Part shown: positions 24,499 to 33,782 of the stretch, one piece after another
How the letters are laid out: each line of letters begins with the position of its first letter
How positions within the stretch are numbered: the stretch's first letter is position 1
From: JAHRAW01 sp963693025
GTDB lineage: Bacteria; Pseudomonadota; Gammaproteobacteria; Arenicellales; Poriferihabitantaceae
Reading direction: 5' to 3'
Assembly: GCA_963693025.1 (NCBI GenBank)
Contig: OY843749.1
Coordinates: 124,001-188,000 of the forward strand
DNA length: 64,000 bases
Notes under the pieces: model-generated
Seen by the model: only the letters and a program-made list of their open reading frames with translations
What the model was told of the DNA's origin: nothing
Database searches by the model: none
Program-made: the position numbers and the translations under genes

Positions 24499-26928
24499 AT
24501 GAACGAAGCCGAAACCCGCGCCGAACTGATTGACCCCGCCCTCAAAGTCGCCGGCTGGGGTGAGGTTGAGGGTAGTCGCGTGTTACGCGAGGCTGTGATT
24601 ACACTCGGTCGCCTGCAAGGCGCGGGCACTCGGGCGCAGCAGGACATCGCCGACTATGTCCTCGTCTATCGCAACCAGAAACTTGCGGTGGTCGAAGCCA
24701 AGCGTGAAAGTGCGCCGGTTACCGAAGGGTTGGGGCAAGCCAAGAAGTATGCGGAAAAACTTCAAATTCGTTTCGCTTACGCCACCAACGGCCATGGTCT
24801 CTACCGCGCGGACATGCAAGGCGTAGAGGGTGAAGTGGGCGGTTACCCTACGCCGGACGAACTGTGGGAAGCCACCTTTGGCGAGGGCGAGGCGCGGGAG
24901 AAGTACTGGCGAGAGCGTTTCTCCGCAATCCCTTTTGAAGACAGGGGCGCACAATGGCAGCCGCGCTACTATCAGCACAATGCGATCACCCAGGCGCTGG
25001 AAGCGATTAGCCGCGGGCAGACGCGCATTCTGCTGACGCTGGCGACCGGCGCCGGTAAAACCGCCATCGCTTTTCAGATTGCCTGGAAACTCTTTCACAG
25101 CCGCTGGAACCTCGCCGACTGGCGCGCCGGGGCGGAGCAAGGACAGGCACCGGGCCGCCACCCGCGCATCCTCTTTCTGGCAGACCGCAACCTGCTGGCG
25201 GATCAGGCGTTCAACGAATTCAGCGCCTTCGGCGAAGATGCGCGCGTGAGAATCGACCCGCAAATCATCCGCCGGAAAGGTCGTGTGCCGACAAATGGCA
25301 GCGTCTTCTTTACCATCTTCCAGACTTTTATGACCGGGCACGATACTGACGGCGCCCCCAAACCGAGTTTCGGCGACTACCCACCCGACTTCTTCGACTT
25401 CATCGTAATCGACGAATGCCACCGTGGCGGCGCCAACGACGAGAGTAATTGGCGCGCTATCTTGGATTATTTTGAGCCGGCGGTGCAACTCGGTCTGACG
25501 GCCACGCCAAAGCGCGTCAACAATGTCGATACCTACGCCTATTTCGGCGACCCGGTGTATACCTATTCGCTCAAGGAGGGTATCGACGATGGCTACCTGA
25601 CGCCTTTCAGGGTCAGGCAGATAGCCACCACGATTGACGAGTATATCTACGTGCCGGACGACGATGTGGTCGAGGGCGAGATTGAGGCGGGCAAGCGTTA
25701 TACCGAATCGGATTTCAACAAGGTTATTGAGATTACTGCGCGGGAAAAAAAGCGCGTCGAGATTTTCATGGAGCATATCGACCAAAGCCAAAAGACGCTG
25801 GTGTTCTGTGCGACCCAAGACCATGCCCTGGCGGTGCGCGACCTGGTCAACCAGATTAAAACCAACACCGACCCTTACTACTGTGTGCGGGTGACCGCGA
25901 ACGATGGAGAAGACGGCGAGCGGCACCTGCGCGTCTTTCGGGACAATGAGAAAACCATCCCGACGATTTTGACGACCTCGCAGAAGTTATCTACTGGCGT
26001 CGATGCCCGCAACGTGCGCAATATCGTGCTGATGCGGCCCATCAACTCGATTATCGAGTTCAAGCAAATCATCGGTCGCGGCACTCGGCTGTTTGATGGC
26101 AAGGACTATTTCACGATTTACGACTTCGTGAAAGCCTGCGAACACTTCAGCGATCCCGAATGGGACGGCGAGCCGCTTGATCCGGAACCCTGCCACCGTT
26201 GCGGCTGCCACCCCTGCGAGTGCGAACAGCGGAGCCGGGAACCTTGCGCGGTATGCGGGCGGCAACCCTGCGCATGCGAACAACCGCAGACAGAGTCTTG
26301 CCCGCAATGCGCCCGGCATCCCTGCATTTGCAACCGGCAGGCAATGATCGTGGTCAAACTTGCCAACGGCAAGGAGCGTGCCATCCGGCAGATGGTCGCC
26401 ACTTCATTTTGGGCGCCGGACGGTACGCTGATGTCTGCGCCTCAGTTTATACAACGGCTGTTCGGCGACCTGCCTGCGCTGTTCAAAGACGAGGACGAAC
26501 TGCGCGCTCTCTGGAGCCAGCCCGATACTCGCCGCAAACTGTTGCGGGAACTGGAAGAAAAGGGATACGGGCGCGAGCAACTCGGCGAATTGCAACGACT
26601 AATCGAGGCTGAAAAGAGCGACCTGTATGATGTGCTGGCGTATATCGCTTTCGCCCTGCCGCCCATCACGCGCGAAGAGCGGGTGAGCGCGGGCCGGGCG
26701 CGCATCTTCGCCGAGTGTGCTTATAAGGAGCGGGATTTTCTGAATTTTGTGCTGGCTCAATACATCGGCCAGGGCGTCGGTGAACTCGACGACGAGAAAC
26801 TGCCGCACCTGATTGAACTAAAATATCATACGGTCGCTGATGCCGCCGTAGAACTGGGGCCGGTGGCGGCCATCCGGGATATGTTCATCGGCTTTCAGAA
26901 GCATTTGTATGAAAGGCCCGCCGCTTGA
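24499..26928 (+). CDS. hsdR: Type I restriction enzyme R subunit (EcoEI-like) with Cys-rich insert
   Basis: 809 aa. N-terminal PD-(D/E)XK nuclease (D in DIADYVLVY, then VVEAKRES), SF2 helicase motor with Walker A TLATGAGKTAIAF, DEAH-type box FIVIDECHRGG, motif III LGLTATPKR and motif VI FKQIIGRGTRLF, and a C-terminal EcoEI-type domain. Between motor and C-terminal domain, residues about 562-613 form three tandem units of the form (E/S)-P/C-x-x-C-G-x-x-P-C-x-C, 12 cysteines in roughly 50 residues, which look like small zinc-binding knuckles. It cuts unmodified DNA after ATP-driven translocation with HsdM and HsdS. Confidence 0.94.
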   Translation: MNEAETRAELIDPALKVAGWGEVEGSRVLREAVITLGRLQGAGTRAQQDIADYVLVYRNQKLAVVEAKRESAPVTEGLGQAKKYAEKLQIRFAYATNGHGLYRADMQGVEGEVGGYPTPDELWEATFGEGEAREKYWRERFSAIPFEDRGAQWQPRYYQHNAITQALEAISRGQTRILLTLATGAGKTAIAFQIAWKLFHSRWNLADWRAGAEQGQAPGRHPRILFLADRNLLADQAFNEFSAFGEDARVRIDPQIIRRKGRVPTNGSVFFTIFQTFMTGHDTDGAPKPSFGDYPPDFFDFIVIDECHRGGANDESNWRAILDYFEPAVQLGLTATPKRVNNVDTYAYFGDPVYTYSLKEGIDDGYLTPFRVRQIATTIDEYIYVPDDDVVEGEIEAGKRYTESDFNKVIEITAREKKRVEIFMEHIDQSQKTLVFCATQDHALAVRDLVNQIKTNTDPYYCVRVTANDGEDGERHLRVFRDNEKTIPTILTTSQKLSTGVDARNVRNIVLMRPINSIIEFKQIIGRGTRLFDGKDYFTIYDFVKACEHFSDPEWDGEPLDPEPCHRCGCHPCECEQRSREPCAVCGRQPCACEQPQTESCPQCARHPCICNRQAMIVVKLANGKERAIRQMVATSFWAPDGTLMSAPQFIQRLFGDLPALFKDEDELRALWSQPDTRRKLLRELEEKGYGREQLGELQRLIEAEKSDLYDVLAYIAFALPPITREERVSAGRARIFAECAYKERDFLNFVLAQYIGQGVGELDDEKLPHLIELKYHTVADAAVELGPVAAIRDMFIGFQKHLYERPAA

Positions 26929-27100
26929 ACGCTGGGCGGTGACGTCATTGCGTATTGGCGGAAAATCTTTTTTGGAAGATGGCGCAAGAATTGATATGCT
27001 ATCCGCCGCGTATGATTTACCATAGCGACCCCTGCCCGAACGGGTTGGTTTAACCTTGGACAGAAATTGAAAATGCCTGCTCGTAGATTGACCGGCTGTG

Positions 27101-29104
27101 ATGACGGCCGTTAGCCGGCGGCGGAAAGCCAACGCGATTCGTGCGCTCAGTATGGATGCGGTGCAGCGTGCCAACAGCGGGCATCCCGGTGCGCCGATGG
27201 GGTTGGCGGATATTGCCGAGGTGTTGTGGTGCGACTACCTCAAGCACAATCCGAGCAACCCGCGCTGGTGCGACCGTGACCGCTTTGTGCTGTCCAACGG
27301 GCACGGCTCGATGTTGCTTTATTCGCTGCTGCATTTGAGCGGTTATGCGCTCACCATCGACGACCTCAAGCAGTTTCGCCAACTGCATTCCAAGACGCCG
27401 GGGCATCCCGAATACGGCTACGCCCCCGGCGTCGAAACCACCACCGGACCGCTCGGCCAGGGGCTCGCCAACGCGGTCGGGATGGCGATTTCGGAGCGCA
27501 CGCTGGCGGCGCAGTTCAACCGTCCCGAACACCGCATCGTCGACCACTTCACCTATGTCATCGCCGGCGACGGCTGCCTGATGGAGGGGATATCGCACGA
27601 AGCCTGCTCGCTCGCCGGCGCGCTCGGGCTCGGCAAACTGATTGCGTTTTACGACGACAACGGCATCTCCATCGACGGCGAAGTGAGCGGCTGGTTCACC
27701 GACGACACGCCGCAACGCTTCGCGGCTTACGGCTGGCATGTCGTCGCGCCCGTGGATGGCCACGACCCGGCGGCGGTCGCGCGCGCCATCGACGACGCGC
27801 GCGCCGAGCAAGCCAAGCCGACGCTCATCTGCTGCCGCACGCTCATCGGTTTCGGCTCGCCCAACAAAGCCGGGAAGGCGTCCAGCCACGGTGCCGCGCT
27901 CGGCGAGGAAGAGGTGGCGCTGGCGCGCGCGCAACTGGATTGGCCGCATCCGCCGTTTGACATTCCCGCGGACATCGGCGACGCCTGGAACGCGGTCGAA
28001 GCGGGCGCCGCGGCGGAGCGGGAGTGGCGGCGGCGCTTTGCCGATTATGAACGCGCCTGCCCCGACCTCGCGGCGGAATTTTCCCGGCGCATCGCCGGCG
28101 AGTTGCCGCGCGATTGGGAGGTGCGCTCGTGCAAGGTGGTCGCGGCGGTCAGCGCGGTGGGGGAGGACATCGCGTCGCGCAAAGCCTCGCAGAATGCGCT
28201 CGAACAATTCGGTCCGTTGCTGCCCGAACTCATCGGCGGCTCCGCCGACCTGACCGAATCCAACCTCACGCTGTGGTCGCGATCGCGCGCCATTTTTGAT
28301 TCGCCGGCGGGTAATTACATTTACTTCGGCGTGCGCGAATTTGCGATGGCGGCGATCGTCAACGGCATCGCGTTGCACGGCGGTTTCAAACCCTACGGCG
28401 CCACCTTCCTGATGTTCTCGGAGTATGCGCGCAACGCATTGCGCATGGCGGCGCTGATGAAAATCCCCGGCATTTTTGTGTTCACGCACGACTCCATCGG
28501 CCTCGGCGAAGACGGGCCCACGCATCAGCCGGTGGAGCAACTGGCGGGCTTGCGGCTGGTGCCGCGGATGTCGCTGTGGCGGCCATGCGATGCGGTGGAA
28601 ACCGCGGTCGCCTGGCAGCAGGCATGCGAGTCGGTCGCCCAGCCTTTCGCGCTGGCATTTTCACGCCAGTCCCTGCCGCACCAGCCGCGCAGCACCGCGC
28701 AACTGGACGCGATTCGGCGCGGCGGTTATGTGCTGCACGAATGCCGCGGCGAGCCGCAAGCACTCATCATTGCGACCGGCTCCGAGGTCGCGCTGGCGAT
28801 GGAAGCCGCGCAACGCTTGCATGAGCGGCAAGTTGAAGTGCGCGTGGTTTCAATGCCGTCGCTCGACCGCTTCGAGTCGCAGGACACCGCCTACCGCGAC
28901 TCGGTGTTGCCGCCGGCGGTGACCGCGCGCGTCGCCGTGGAAGCCGGCGTCACCGCGCCGTGGGTCAAGTATGTCGGCTGGGGCGGCGCGGTGGTCGGCA
29001 TCGACACCTTCGGCGAGTCGGCGCCGGCGAGCGATGTCTTCCGCGAATTCGCCATCACCACCGAGCGCGTCGTTGAATGCGTCGAGCAGGTGCTTGGCGC
29101 TTAG
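27101..29104 (+). CDS. tkt: Transketolase
   Basis: 667 aa from ATG 27101 (a GTG one codon earlier is an alternative). Thiamine-diphosphate enzyme of the pentose phosphate pathway and, if present, the Calvin cycle. Landmarks: SGHPGAPMGLADIAEVLW, LSNGHGSMLLYS, the ThDP motif GDGCLMEGISHEACSLAG, and the transketolase signature GLGEDGPTHQPVEQL. Family length is normal. It precedes gapA and pgk on the same strand, a common carbon-metabolism cluster (tkt-gap-pgk). Confidence 0.97.
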   Translation: MTAVSRRRKANAIRALSMDAVQRANSGHPGAPMGLADIAEVLWCDYLKHNPSNPRWCDRDRFVLSNGHGSMLLYSLLHLSGYALTIDDLKQFRQLHSKTPGHPEYGYAPGVETTTGPLGQGLANAVGMAISERTLAAQFNRPEHRIVDHFTYVIAGDGCLMEGISHEACSLAGALGLGKLIAFYDDNGISIDGEVSGWFTDDTPQRFAAYGWHVVAPVDGHDPAAVARAIDDARAEQAKPTLICCRTLIGFGSPNKAGKASSHGAALGEEEVALARAQLDWPHPPFDIPADIGDAWNAVEAGAAAEREWRRRFADYERACPDLAAEFSRRIAGELPRDWEVRSCKVVAAVSAVGEDIASRKASQNALEQFGPLLPELIGGSADLTESNLTLWSRSRAIFDSPAGNYIYFGVREFAMAAIVNGIALHGGFKPYGATFLMFSEYARNALRMAALMKIPGIFVFTHDSIGLGEDGPTHQPVEQLAGLRLVPRMSLWRPCDAVETAVAWQQACESVAQPFALAFSRQSLPHQPRSTAQLDAIRRGGYVLHECRGEPQALIIATGSEVALAMEAAQRLHERQVEVRVVSMPSLDRFESQDTAYRDSVLPPAVTARVAVEAGVTAPWVKYVGWGGAVVGIDTFGESAPASDVFREFAITTERVVECVEQVLGA

Positions 29105-29152
29105 CCTCAGTCGTTATTCGCCTCAGTCGTTATTCATCTCAGTCGTCATTCA
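29105..29152 (+). repeat. Three tandem 16-bp repeats between tkt and gapA
   Basis: Units at 29105-29120, 29121-29136 and 29137-29152 follow the pattern YCTCAGTCGTYATTCR. They start right after the tkt stop and end 26 bp before gapA. They could be a regulatory spacer or a slippage product. Confidence 0.85.
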
Positions 29153-29178
29153 TTTTGTCATCTACTTTTGGAGTCCCC

Positions 29179-30186
29179 ATGACCATCAAAGTCGCCATCA
29201 ACGGCTATGGCCGAATCGGCCGCAACATCTTGCGCGCCAAATACGAATCCGGTTGCGACGACATTCGCATCGTCGCCATCAATGACCTGGGCGACGCGCA
29301 AACCAACGCCCACCTGACGCGCTACGACACCGCCCACGGACGGTTTCCCGGCAGCGTCGAAGTGGCGGACGGTAACGATGGTCTCATCGTCAACGGCGAC
29401 CGCATCGCGGTGCTCGCCGAGCGCGACCCGGCGCGCTTGCCGTGGGGCGAACTCGGCGTCGATGTCGTGCACGAAAGCACCGGTTTTTTTGCGAGCAAAG
29501 AAAAGGCAAGCGCGCACATCAAAGCGGGCGCGAAAAAAGTCATCATCTCGGCGCCGGGCGGTGCGGATGTCGACGCGACCGTCGTCTATGGCGTCAATCA
29601 CGAGGTGTTGAAAGCCGGCGATACGGTCATCTCCAACGCGTCTTGCACCACCAACTGTCTGGCGCCGCTCGCCAAGGCGCTGCACGATTCGGTCGGGCTC
29701 AAACATGGCTTGATGAACACCATCCACGCCTACACCAACGACCAAGTGTTGACCGACGTCTATCACAGCGACCTGCGCCGCGCACGCTCCGCCACCAGTT
29801 CGATGATACCGACGAAGACCGGCGCGGCGGCGGCGGTCGGGATGGTGCTGCCGGAACTGGACGGCAAGTTGGACGGCTTCTCGGTGCGCGTGCCGACCAT
29901 CAACGTCTCGCTGGTCGACCTAACCTTCGTCGCCGCCCGCGACACTTCGGTGCAAGAGGTCAACGACATTCTCAAAGCAGCGGCGGACGGCAAAGTGCTA
30001 GGCTACACCGACGAGCCGCTGGTGTCGGTCGACTTCAACCACTCGCCGCTATCATCCACGGTAGACGCCGGCATGACCCGCGTCACCGGCGGCACGCTGG
30101 TGAAAGTGTGTTCGTGGTATGACAATGAATGGGGGTTTTCTAATCGGATGCTGGATACTACTGTTGCTTTGATGAATGCGGCTTAG
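29179..30186 (+). CDS. gapA: Glyceraldehyde-3-phosphate dehydrogenase
   Basis: 335 aa, start MTIKVAINGYGRIGRN preceded by TTTTGGAG. NAD(P)-binding Rossmann N-terminus; active-site motif SNASCTTNCLAPLAK with catalytic Cys; WYDNEWGFSNRM at the C-terminus. It oxidises glyceraldehyde-3-phosphate to 1,3-bisphosphoglycerate in glycolysis/gluconeogenesis. pgk starts 20 nt after the stop. Confidence 0.97.
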   Translation: MTIKVAINGYGRIGRNILRAKYESGCDDIRIVAINDLGDAQTNAHLTRYDTAHGRFPGSVEVADGNDGLIVNGDRIAVLAERDPARLPWGELGVDVVHESTGFFASKEKASAHIKAGAKKVIISAPGGADVDATVVYGVNHEVLKAGDTVISNASCTTNCLAPLAKALHDSVGLKHGLMNTIHAYTNDQVLTDVYHSDLRRARSATSSMIPTKTGAAAAVGMVLPELDGKLDGFSVRVPTINVSLVDLTFVAARDTSVQEVNDILKAAADGKVLGYTDEPLVSVDFNHSPLSSTVDAGMTRVTGGTLVKVCSWYDNEWGFSNRMLDTTVALMNAA

Positions 30187-30205
30187 TGGGCCACTTCGTC
30201 ACCCC

Positions 30206-31381
30206 ATGCAACACCTACAAAACATCCCACTAAAAAACCGCCGCGTATTAATCCGCGCCGACTTCAACGTCCCGCTGGCGGACGGAGAAATCACCTCGGC
30301 AACGCGCATCGACGCCGCCCTTGGCGCCACCCGAACCGCGCTCGACGGCGGCGCCAAAGTGATGCTGATGTCGCACGCGGGCCGCCCCGAAGAGGGCCGC
30401 CACGACAACGCCCTGTCGCTCGCGCCGGTGGCGCGCTACCTCAGCCAAGCGCTAAACCGCGAAGTCAAACTCTGCGCCGACTACCTGCAACACCCGCCGG
30501 AATTGGCGGGCGGCGAAGTGGTCATGCTGGAAAACGTGCGCTTCAACGCCGGCGAAAAAGCCAACGACGAGGAACTGGCGAAACGCTACGCGGCGTTGTG
30601 TGATGTGTTCGTGATGGACGCGTTCGGCGCCGCGCACCGCGCGCAAGCCTCCACCGCCGGCGTCGCGCGCCACGCGCCCGTGGCATGCGCCGGACCGCTG
30701 CTGTTGGCGGAACTTGCGGCGCTGAAAAAAGCCCTGCAAACCCCCAGGCGGCCATTGCTCGCCATCGTCGGCGGGGCAAAGGTGTCAACCAAGTTGAGCG
30801 CGCTCGAAGCCTTGTTGCAACGGCAGCGCGTCGACCACCTCATCCCCGGCGGCGGCATCGCCAACACCTTCCTCGCCGCCGCCGGTCACCGCATCGGCAA
30901 ATCCCTGCATGAACCCAACCTCGTGTCCGCGGCGCGCGACCTGCTACAACGAGCCGCCGACCGTGGCCGCCCCATCGTGCTGCCGGATGATGCGGTGGTC
31001 GCCAAAGCGCTTTCCGCCGACGCCGTCGCCGACATAAAATCGCTCGCGCAACTCGCCGACGACGACCTGATCTTAGACCTCGGTCCCGCCAGCATCGCGC
31101 GCTACGCAAAAATGATTCAACAATCCGCCACCGTCCTATGGAACGGCCCCGTCGGCGCATTCGAACACCCCCCCTTCGCCACCGGAACCCAAACCCTCGC
31201 CCGCGCCATCGCCGACTCCAACGCCTTCTCCGTCGCCGGCGGCGGCGACACCCTGGCGGCCATCGAGCGCTTCAACCTCAGCAAAAAAATATCCTACATC
31301 TCCACCGGCGGCGGCGCGTTTCTCGCATTACTGGAAGGCAAAACCCTGCCGGCGGTGGCGGCGTTGGAGGCACGCGTTTGA
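30206..31381 (+). CDS. pgk: Phosphoglycerate kinase
   Basis: 391 aa from ATG 30206 (MQHLQNIPLKNRR), 20 nt downstream of gapA. Family signature RVLIRADFNVPL, substrate motif LMSHAGRPEEG, KVSTKLSALEALL, and the nucleotide loop SVAGGGDTLAAIERF with STGGGAFLALLEG. It transfers phosphate between 1,3-bisphosphoglycerate and ADP. An ATG upstream at 30176 overlaps gapA and is not supported. Confidence 0.97.
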   Translation: MQHLQNIPLKNRRVLIRADFNVPLADGEITSATRIDAALGATRTALDGGAKVMLMSHAGRPEEGRHDNALSLAPVARYLSQALNREVKLCADYLQHPPELAGGEVVMLENVRFNAGEKANDEELAKRYAALCDVFVMDAFGAAHRAQASTAGVARHAPVACAGPLLLAELAALKKALQTPRRPLLAIVGGAKVSTKLSALEALLQRQRVDHLIPGGGIANTFLAAAGHRIGKSLHEPNLVSAARDLLQRAADRGRPIVLPDDAVVAKALSADAVADIKSLAQLADDDLILDLGPASIARYAKMIQQSATVLWNGPVGAFEHPPFATGTQTLARAIADSNAFSVAGGGDTLAAIERFNLSKKISYISTGGGAFLALLEGKTLPAVAALEARV

Positions 31382-31488
31382 ACCGGCGGGTGAACGCGCG
31401 CAGTTTTTGCCCGGCGCGGTGTTTGCCGATATACTACGGGTTGATCAGCGGTCGCCGGGCTTGTCTTGACAAGCAAAAAACAATCCCT

Positions 31489-31689
31489 CGTCATTCTCGA
31501 ACGATAGAAAAATAGGGAGCCGACAGGCGACCATATTTTCTTCGATTCGGGAATCTCCCTAAGGCTACCGTGAATTCCAACAAAGACCGTGCCAGTCTTA
31601 GGGAGATTCCCGAGGTCGTAAGTGTCCGTAAGCCGCCGCTTAAAAGAAAAAGCGCGGCGGCAAACGGTCACTAACGCTCGAGAATGACG
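31489..31689 (+). repeat. Cloverleaf repeat element, copy F (full length)
   Basis: A 201-bp copy in the 376-base gap between the convergent pgk and GS-like genes. In the left arm the stem reads GAAAATA / TATTTTC and the loop is changed (GAGCCGACAGGCG). Just before it, GCTTGTC-TT-GACAAGC (around 31460-31476) is a separate small palindrome. Nothing else is seen in the gap. Confidence 0.92.
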
Positions 31690-31757
31690 CCGTTGGATAA
31701 TTCCCAATCAAACGACAACGAAACAACCCCACCCGCGCCGCATTTCACCCCCACCCC

Positions 31758-33146
31758 TCACACATTCAGCAACAAATGTTCGCGTTCCCATGCGCTGATT
31801 ACGTTGAGGAAGGTGTTGTATTCGTGTTGTTTTACGCGGCTGTAGATGCGGACGAAATCTTCGCCCAGTATGGCGTGTAGCGGGGGGCAGTTTAGTAGTT
31901 CGTCGACGGCTTCGCGTAGTGTGTGGGGCAGGGTGGTTCCCAGTTGACCGGCGTTGTTGGCGACCGGTTGTTGTGGTGAGATGCGCTCGGTCATGCCGAG
32001 GTAGCCGCAGGCCAGCGAGGCGGCTATTGCGAGGTAGGGGTTGACGTCGGCGCCGGAGATTCGGTTTTCCAGCCGGCGTGCTTGCGGTTGTGAGACCGGG
32101 ACGCGCAGTCCGGCGGTGCGGTTGTCGTAGCCCCATTCTATGTTTACCGGCGTGCCGAATTCGTTCGGCACCAGGCGGCGGTATGAATTGACATTGGGCG
32201 CGCATAACGCCATGGCGGCGGGCAGGTAGCGTTGCAGGCCGCCGATGAAATGCTTGAAGCGCTCGCTCTCGCCGCCGCCGCCGCGCGTGTTGCTGAAGAT
32301 GTTCTTGCCGGTTTTGACGCTGACCACGCTTTGATGGATGTGCAGCGCGCTGCCGGGTTGGCCCTCCATTGGCGCGGCCATGAAGGTGCCGTAGATTTTG
32401 TGGCGCATCGCCACTTGACGCAGCCCGCGCTTGAAGAGGAACACTTGGTCCGCCAAGTCCATCGCGTCGCCGTGCAGCAGGTTGATTTCCATTTGCGCGG
32501 CGCCGGATTCGTGAATCAGCGTTTCGATGCCGATGTCCTGAATGTCGCAGTAGTCATACAAGTCTTCGAAGAGCGGGTCGAACTCGTTGACCGCGTCGAT
32601 GCTGAACGCCTGCCGCCCGCTTTCGGGGCGCCCCGAGCGACCGAGCGGCGGCTCCAGCGGATAGTCGGCGTCGGTGTTGGGCTTGACCAAATAGAACTCC
32701 ACCTCCGGCGCCACCACCGGCTGCCAGCCGCGCTCACGGTACAACGCCAGCACCCGGCGAAGCACTTGCCGCGGCGCGACCTCGACCGGTCGTCCGTCGA
32801 AATGGTGGCAGTCGTGGATAATCACCGCGGTCGGCTTGGAGGCAAACGGCACCCGCCGCGCGGTCGCCGGGTCGGGCTTGAGGAACAGGTCGCCGTCGGC
32901 TTCGTTCAGCGTCTCCATCTGCTGCGGGTAATCGCCGCTGACGGTCTGCGCAAACACGCTTTCCGGCAGCCGCAGGCCGACCGCCTCGTGGTATTTCCGC
33001 GCCGGCAAAATCTTGCCCCGCGCCATGCCGGTCATGTCGGCGATGACCGACTCGATTTCCTCAATATGATTGTCGTCCAGCCAGCGACGCAGGTCGGCGG
33101 GCAGTTGCGCGCGCGTGATGGGTTGGGTTTTGCGGGTGGCGGTCAT
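31758..33146 (-). CDS. Glutamine synthetase family protein, PuuA-like (gamma-glutamylpolyamine synthetase)
   Basis: 462 aa, class II glutamine-synthetase fold. Metal and substrate motifs: VAPEVEFYLV, HESGAAQMEIN, GSALHIHQSV, NSYRRLVPNEFG, and RLENRISGADVNPYLA. Lengths and motifs fit the PuuA subgroup, which ligates glutamate to putrescine, rather than housekeeping GlnA (no adenylylation-type Tyr region recognised). A PuuB-like oxidase is encoded 850 bp away on the other strand, supporting a polyamine or amine catabolic role. It is divergent from the RiPP precursor gene. Confidence 0.85.
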   Translation of the reverse strand: MTATRKTQPITRAQLPADLRRWLDDNHIEEIESVIADMTGMARGKILPARKYHEAVGLRLPESVFAQTVSGDYPQQMETLNEADGDLFLKPDPATARRVPFASKPTAVIIHDCHHFDGRPVEVAPRQVLRRVLALYRERGWQPVVAPEVEFYLVKPNTDADYPLEPPLGRSGRPESGRQAFSIDAVNEFDPLFEDLYDYCDIQDIGIETLIHESGAAQMEINLLHGDAMDLADQVFLFKRGLRQVAMRHKIYGTFMAAPMEGQPGSALHIHQSVVSVKTGKNIFSNTRGGGGESERFKHFIGGLQRYLPAAMALCAPNVNSYRRLVPNEFGTPVNIEWGYDNRTAGLRVPVSQPQARRLENRISGADVNPYLAIAASLACGYLGMTERISPQQPVANNAGQLGTTLPHTLREAVDELLNCPPLHAILGEDFVRIYSRVKQHEYNTFLNVISAWEREHLLLNV

Positions 33147-33217
33147 GTTGTGTCCACGCCTGTTGCGCGGTGAGTGGGCGCTATCATAACACCGCCATCA
33201 CAGGGGCGGTGGGGGTG

Positions 33218-33223
33218 TATAAT
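33218..33223 (+). promoter_or_regulatory. Candidate -10 box for the RiPP precursor gene
   Basis: A perfect TATAAT in the GC-rich divergent region between the GS-like gene and the precursor, 106 bp upstream of its start codon. No good -35 hexamer is seen 16-18 bp before it, so this is only a candidate. Confidence 0.35.
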
Positions 33224-33328
33224 GCAACTTTATGCCAATGAGAAAAAAACCTTGCGCCACCTTTTCAGGCGACCACAATGGGCGCTGTTATTATCGATTT
33301 TCAACCCCAACCAACACAGGATTTTATC

Positions 33329-33670
33329 ATGAACGTTAATGAAGTCACTCAATTGATGACCGACCCCGATTTTCGCCGCCAGTTGCGCCAGCACGATTCC
33401 GCCGCATTTTCTAAACTCGGCCTTGAGTCGGGCGATACGGAATACAAGGTGGTTACCACACAGCCCGGCACGATGTATTTCCCTATCCCCGCCTCTCCGA
33501 CTGACGGCGAGCTTTCGGCGGACGATTTGGAATCCGTTCAGGCGGCCGGCGGCGCCCTTCAGATGTCGGGCATAGGTCCGCTAACGCTGATGCTACTCGG
33601 TATAGCACGCAACCCGTTCAACCCGACAGAGGGGATGAAGAGTGTAGCAGACAGCATCACGGGCCCATAG
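33329..33670 (+). CDS. NHLP-type (nitrile hydratase-like leader) RiPP precursor peptide
   Basis: 113 aa from ATG 33329, with ACAGGA eight bases upstream; the longer frame from 33278 is not needed. Residues about 9-57 match the NHLP leader layout: DPDFRRQL, then an Ala/Leu helix ending KLGLE, then a KVVTTQPGTMYFPIP strand, and then the acidic ELSADDLESVQAAGG motif with a double Gly at 74-75. Cleavage there would leave a 38-residue core with no Cys, several Ser/Thr and a hydrophobic GIGPLTLMLLG stretch. Such leaders guide modifying enzymes and a C39-peptidase exporter, none of which is in this window. A strong terminator follows, so it is monocistronic. Confidence 0.8.
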   Translation: MNVNEVTQLMTDPDFRRQLRQHDSAAFSKLGLESGDTEYKVVTTQPGTMYFPIPASPTDGELSADDLESVQAAGGALQMSGIGPLTLMLLGIARNPFNPTEGMKSVADSITGP

Positions 33671-33688
33671 ATGCCGTAAATCAGCCAA

Positions 33689-33736
33689 CCCCCCGGCGCT
33701 TATGGCAACCCCGCCATAGGTCGCCGGGGGTAGTTT
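33689..33736 (+). terminator. Rho-independent terminator after the RiPP precursor
   Basis: A GC-rich stem CCCCCGGCG pairs with CGCCGGGGG, with an inner stem TATGGC / GCCATA around AACCCC, followed by TAGTTTTGTTCTTT. It begins about 19 bp after the stop codon. Confidence 0.9.
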
Positions 33737-33782
33737 TGTTCTTTGCGTTTTTATGCGCGGTTCCTTTACGCGCAACCCCTTC

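Noticed and set aside
26991..27016. TTGATA ... TATGAT as a tkt promoter
   Set aside because: The spacing is only 14 bp, too short for a usual sigma-70 promoter.
27050..28540. 496-codon minus-strand open frame opposite tkt
   Set aside because: Antisense to transketolase with no recognisable domain; a high-GC shadow.
31460..31480. GCTTGTC-TT-GACAAGC palindrome after pgk as a terminator
   Set aside because: It is followed by A residues rather than T on the pgk strand, and the stem is short.
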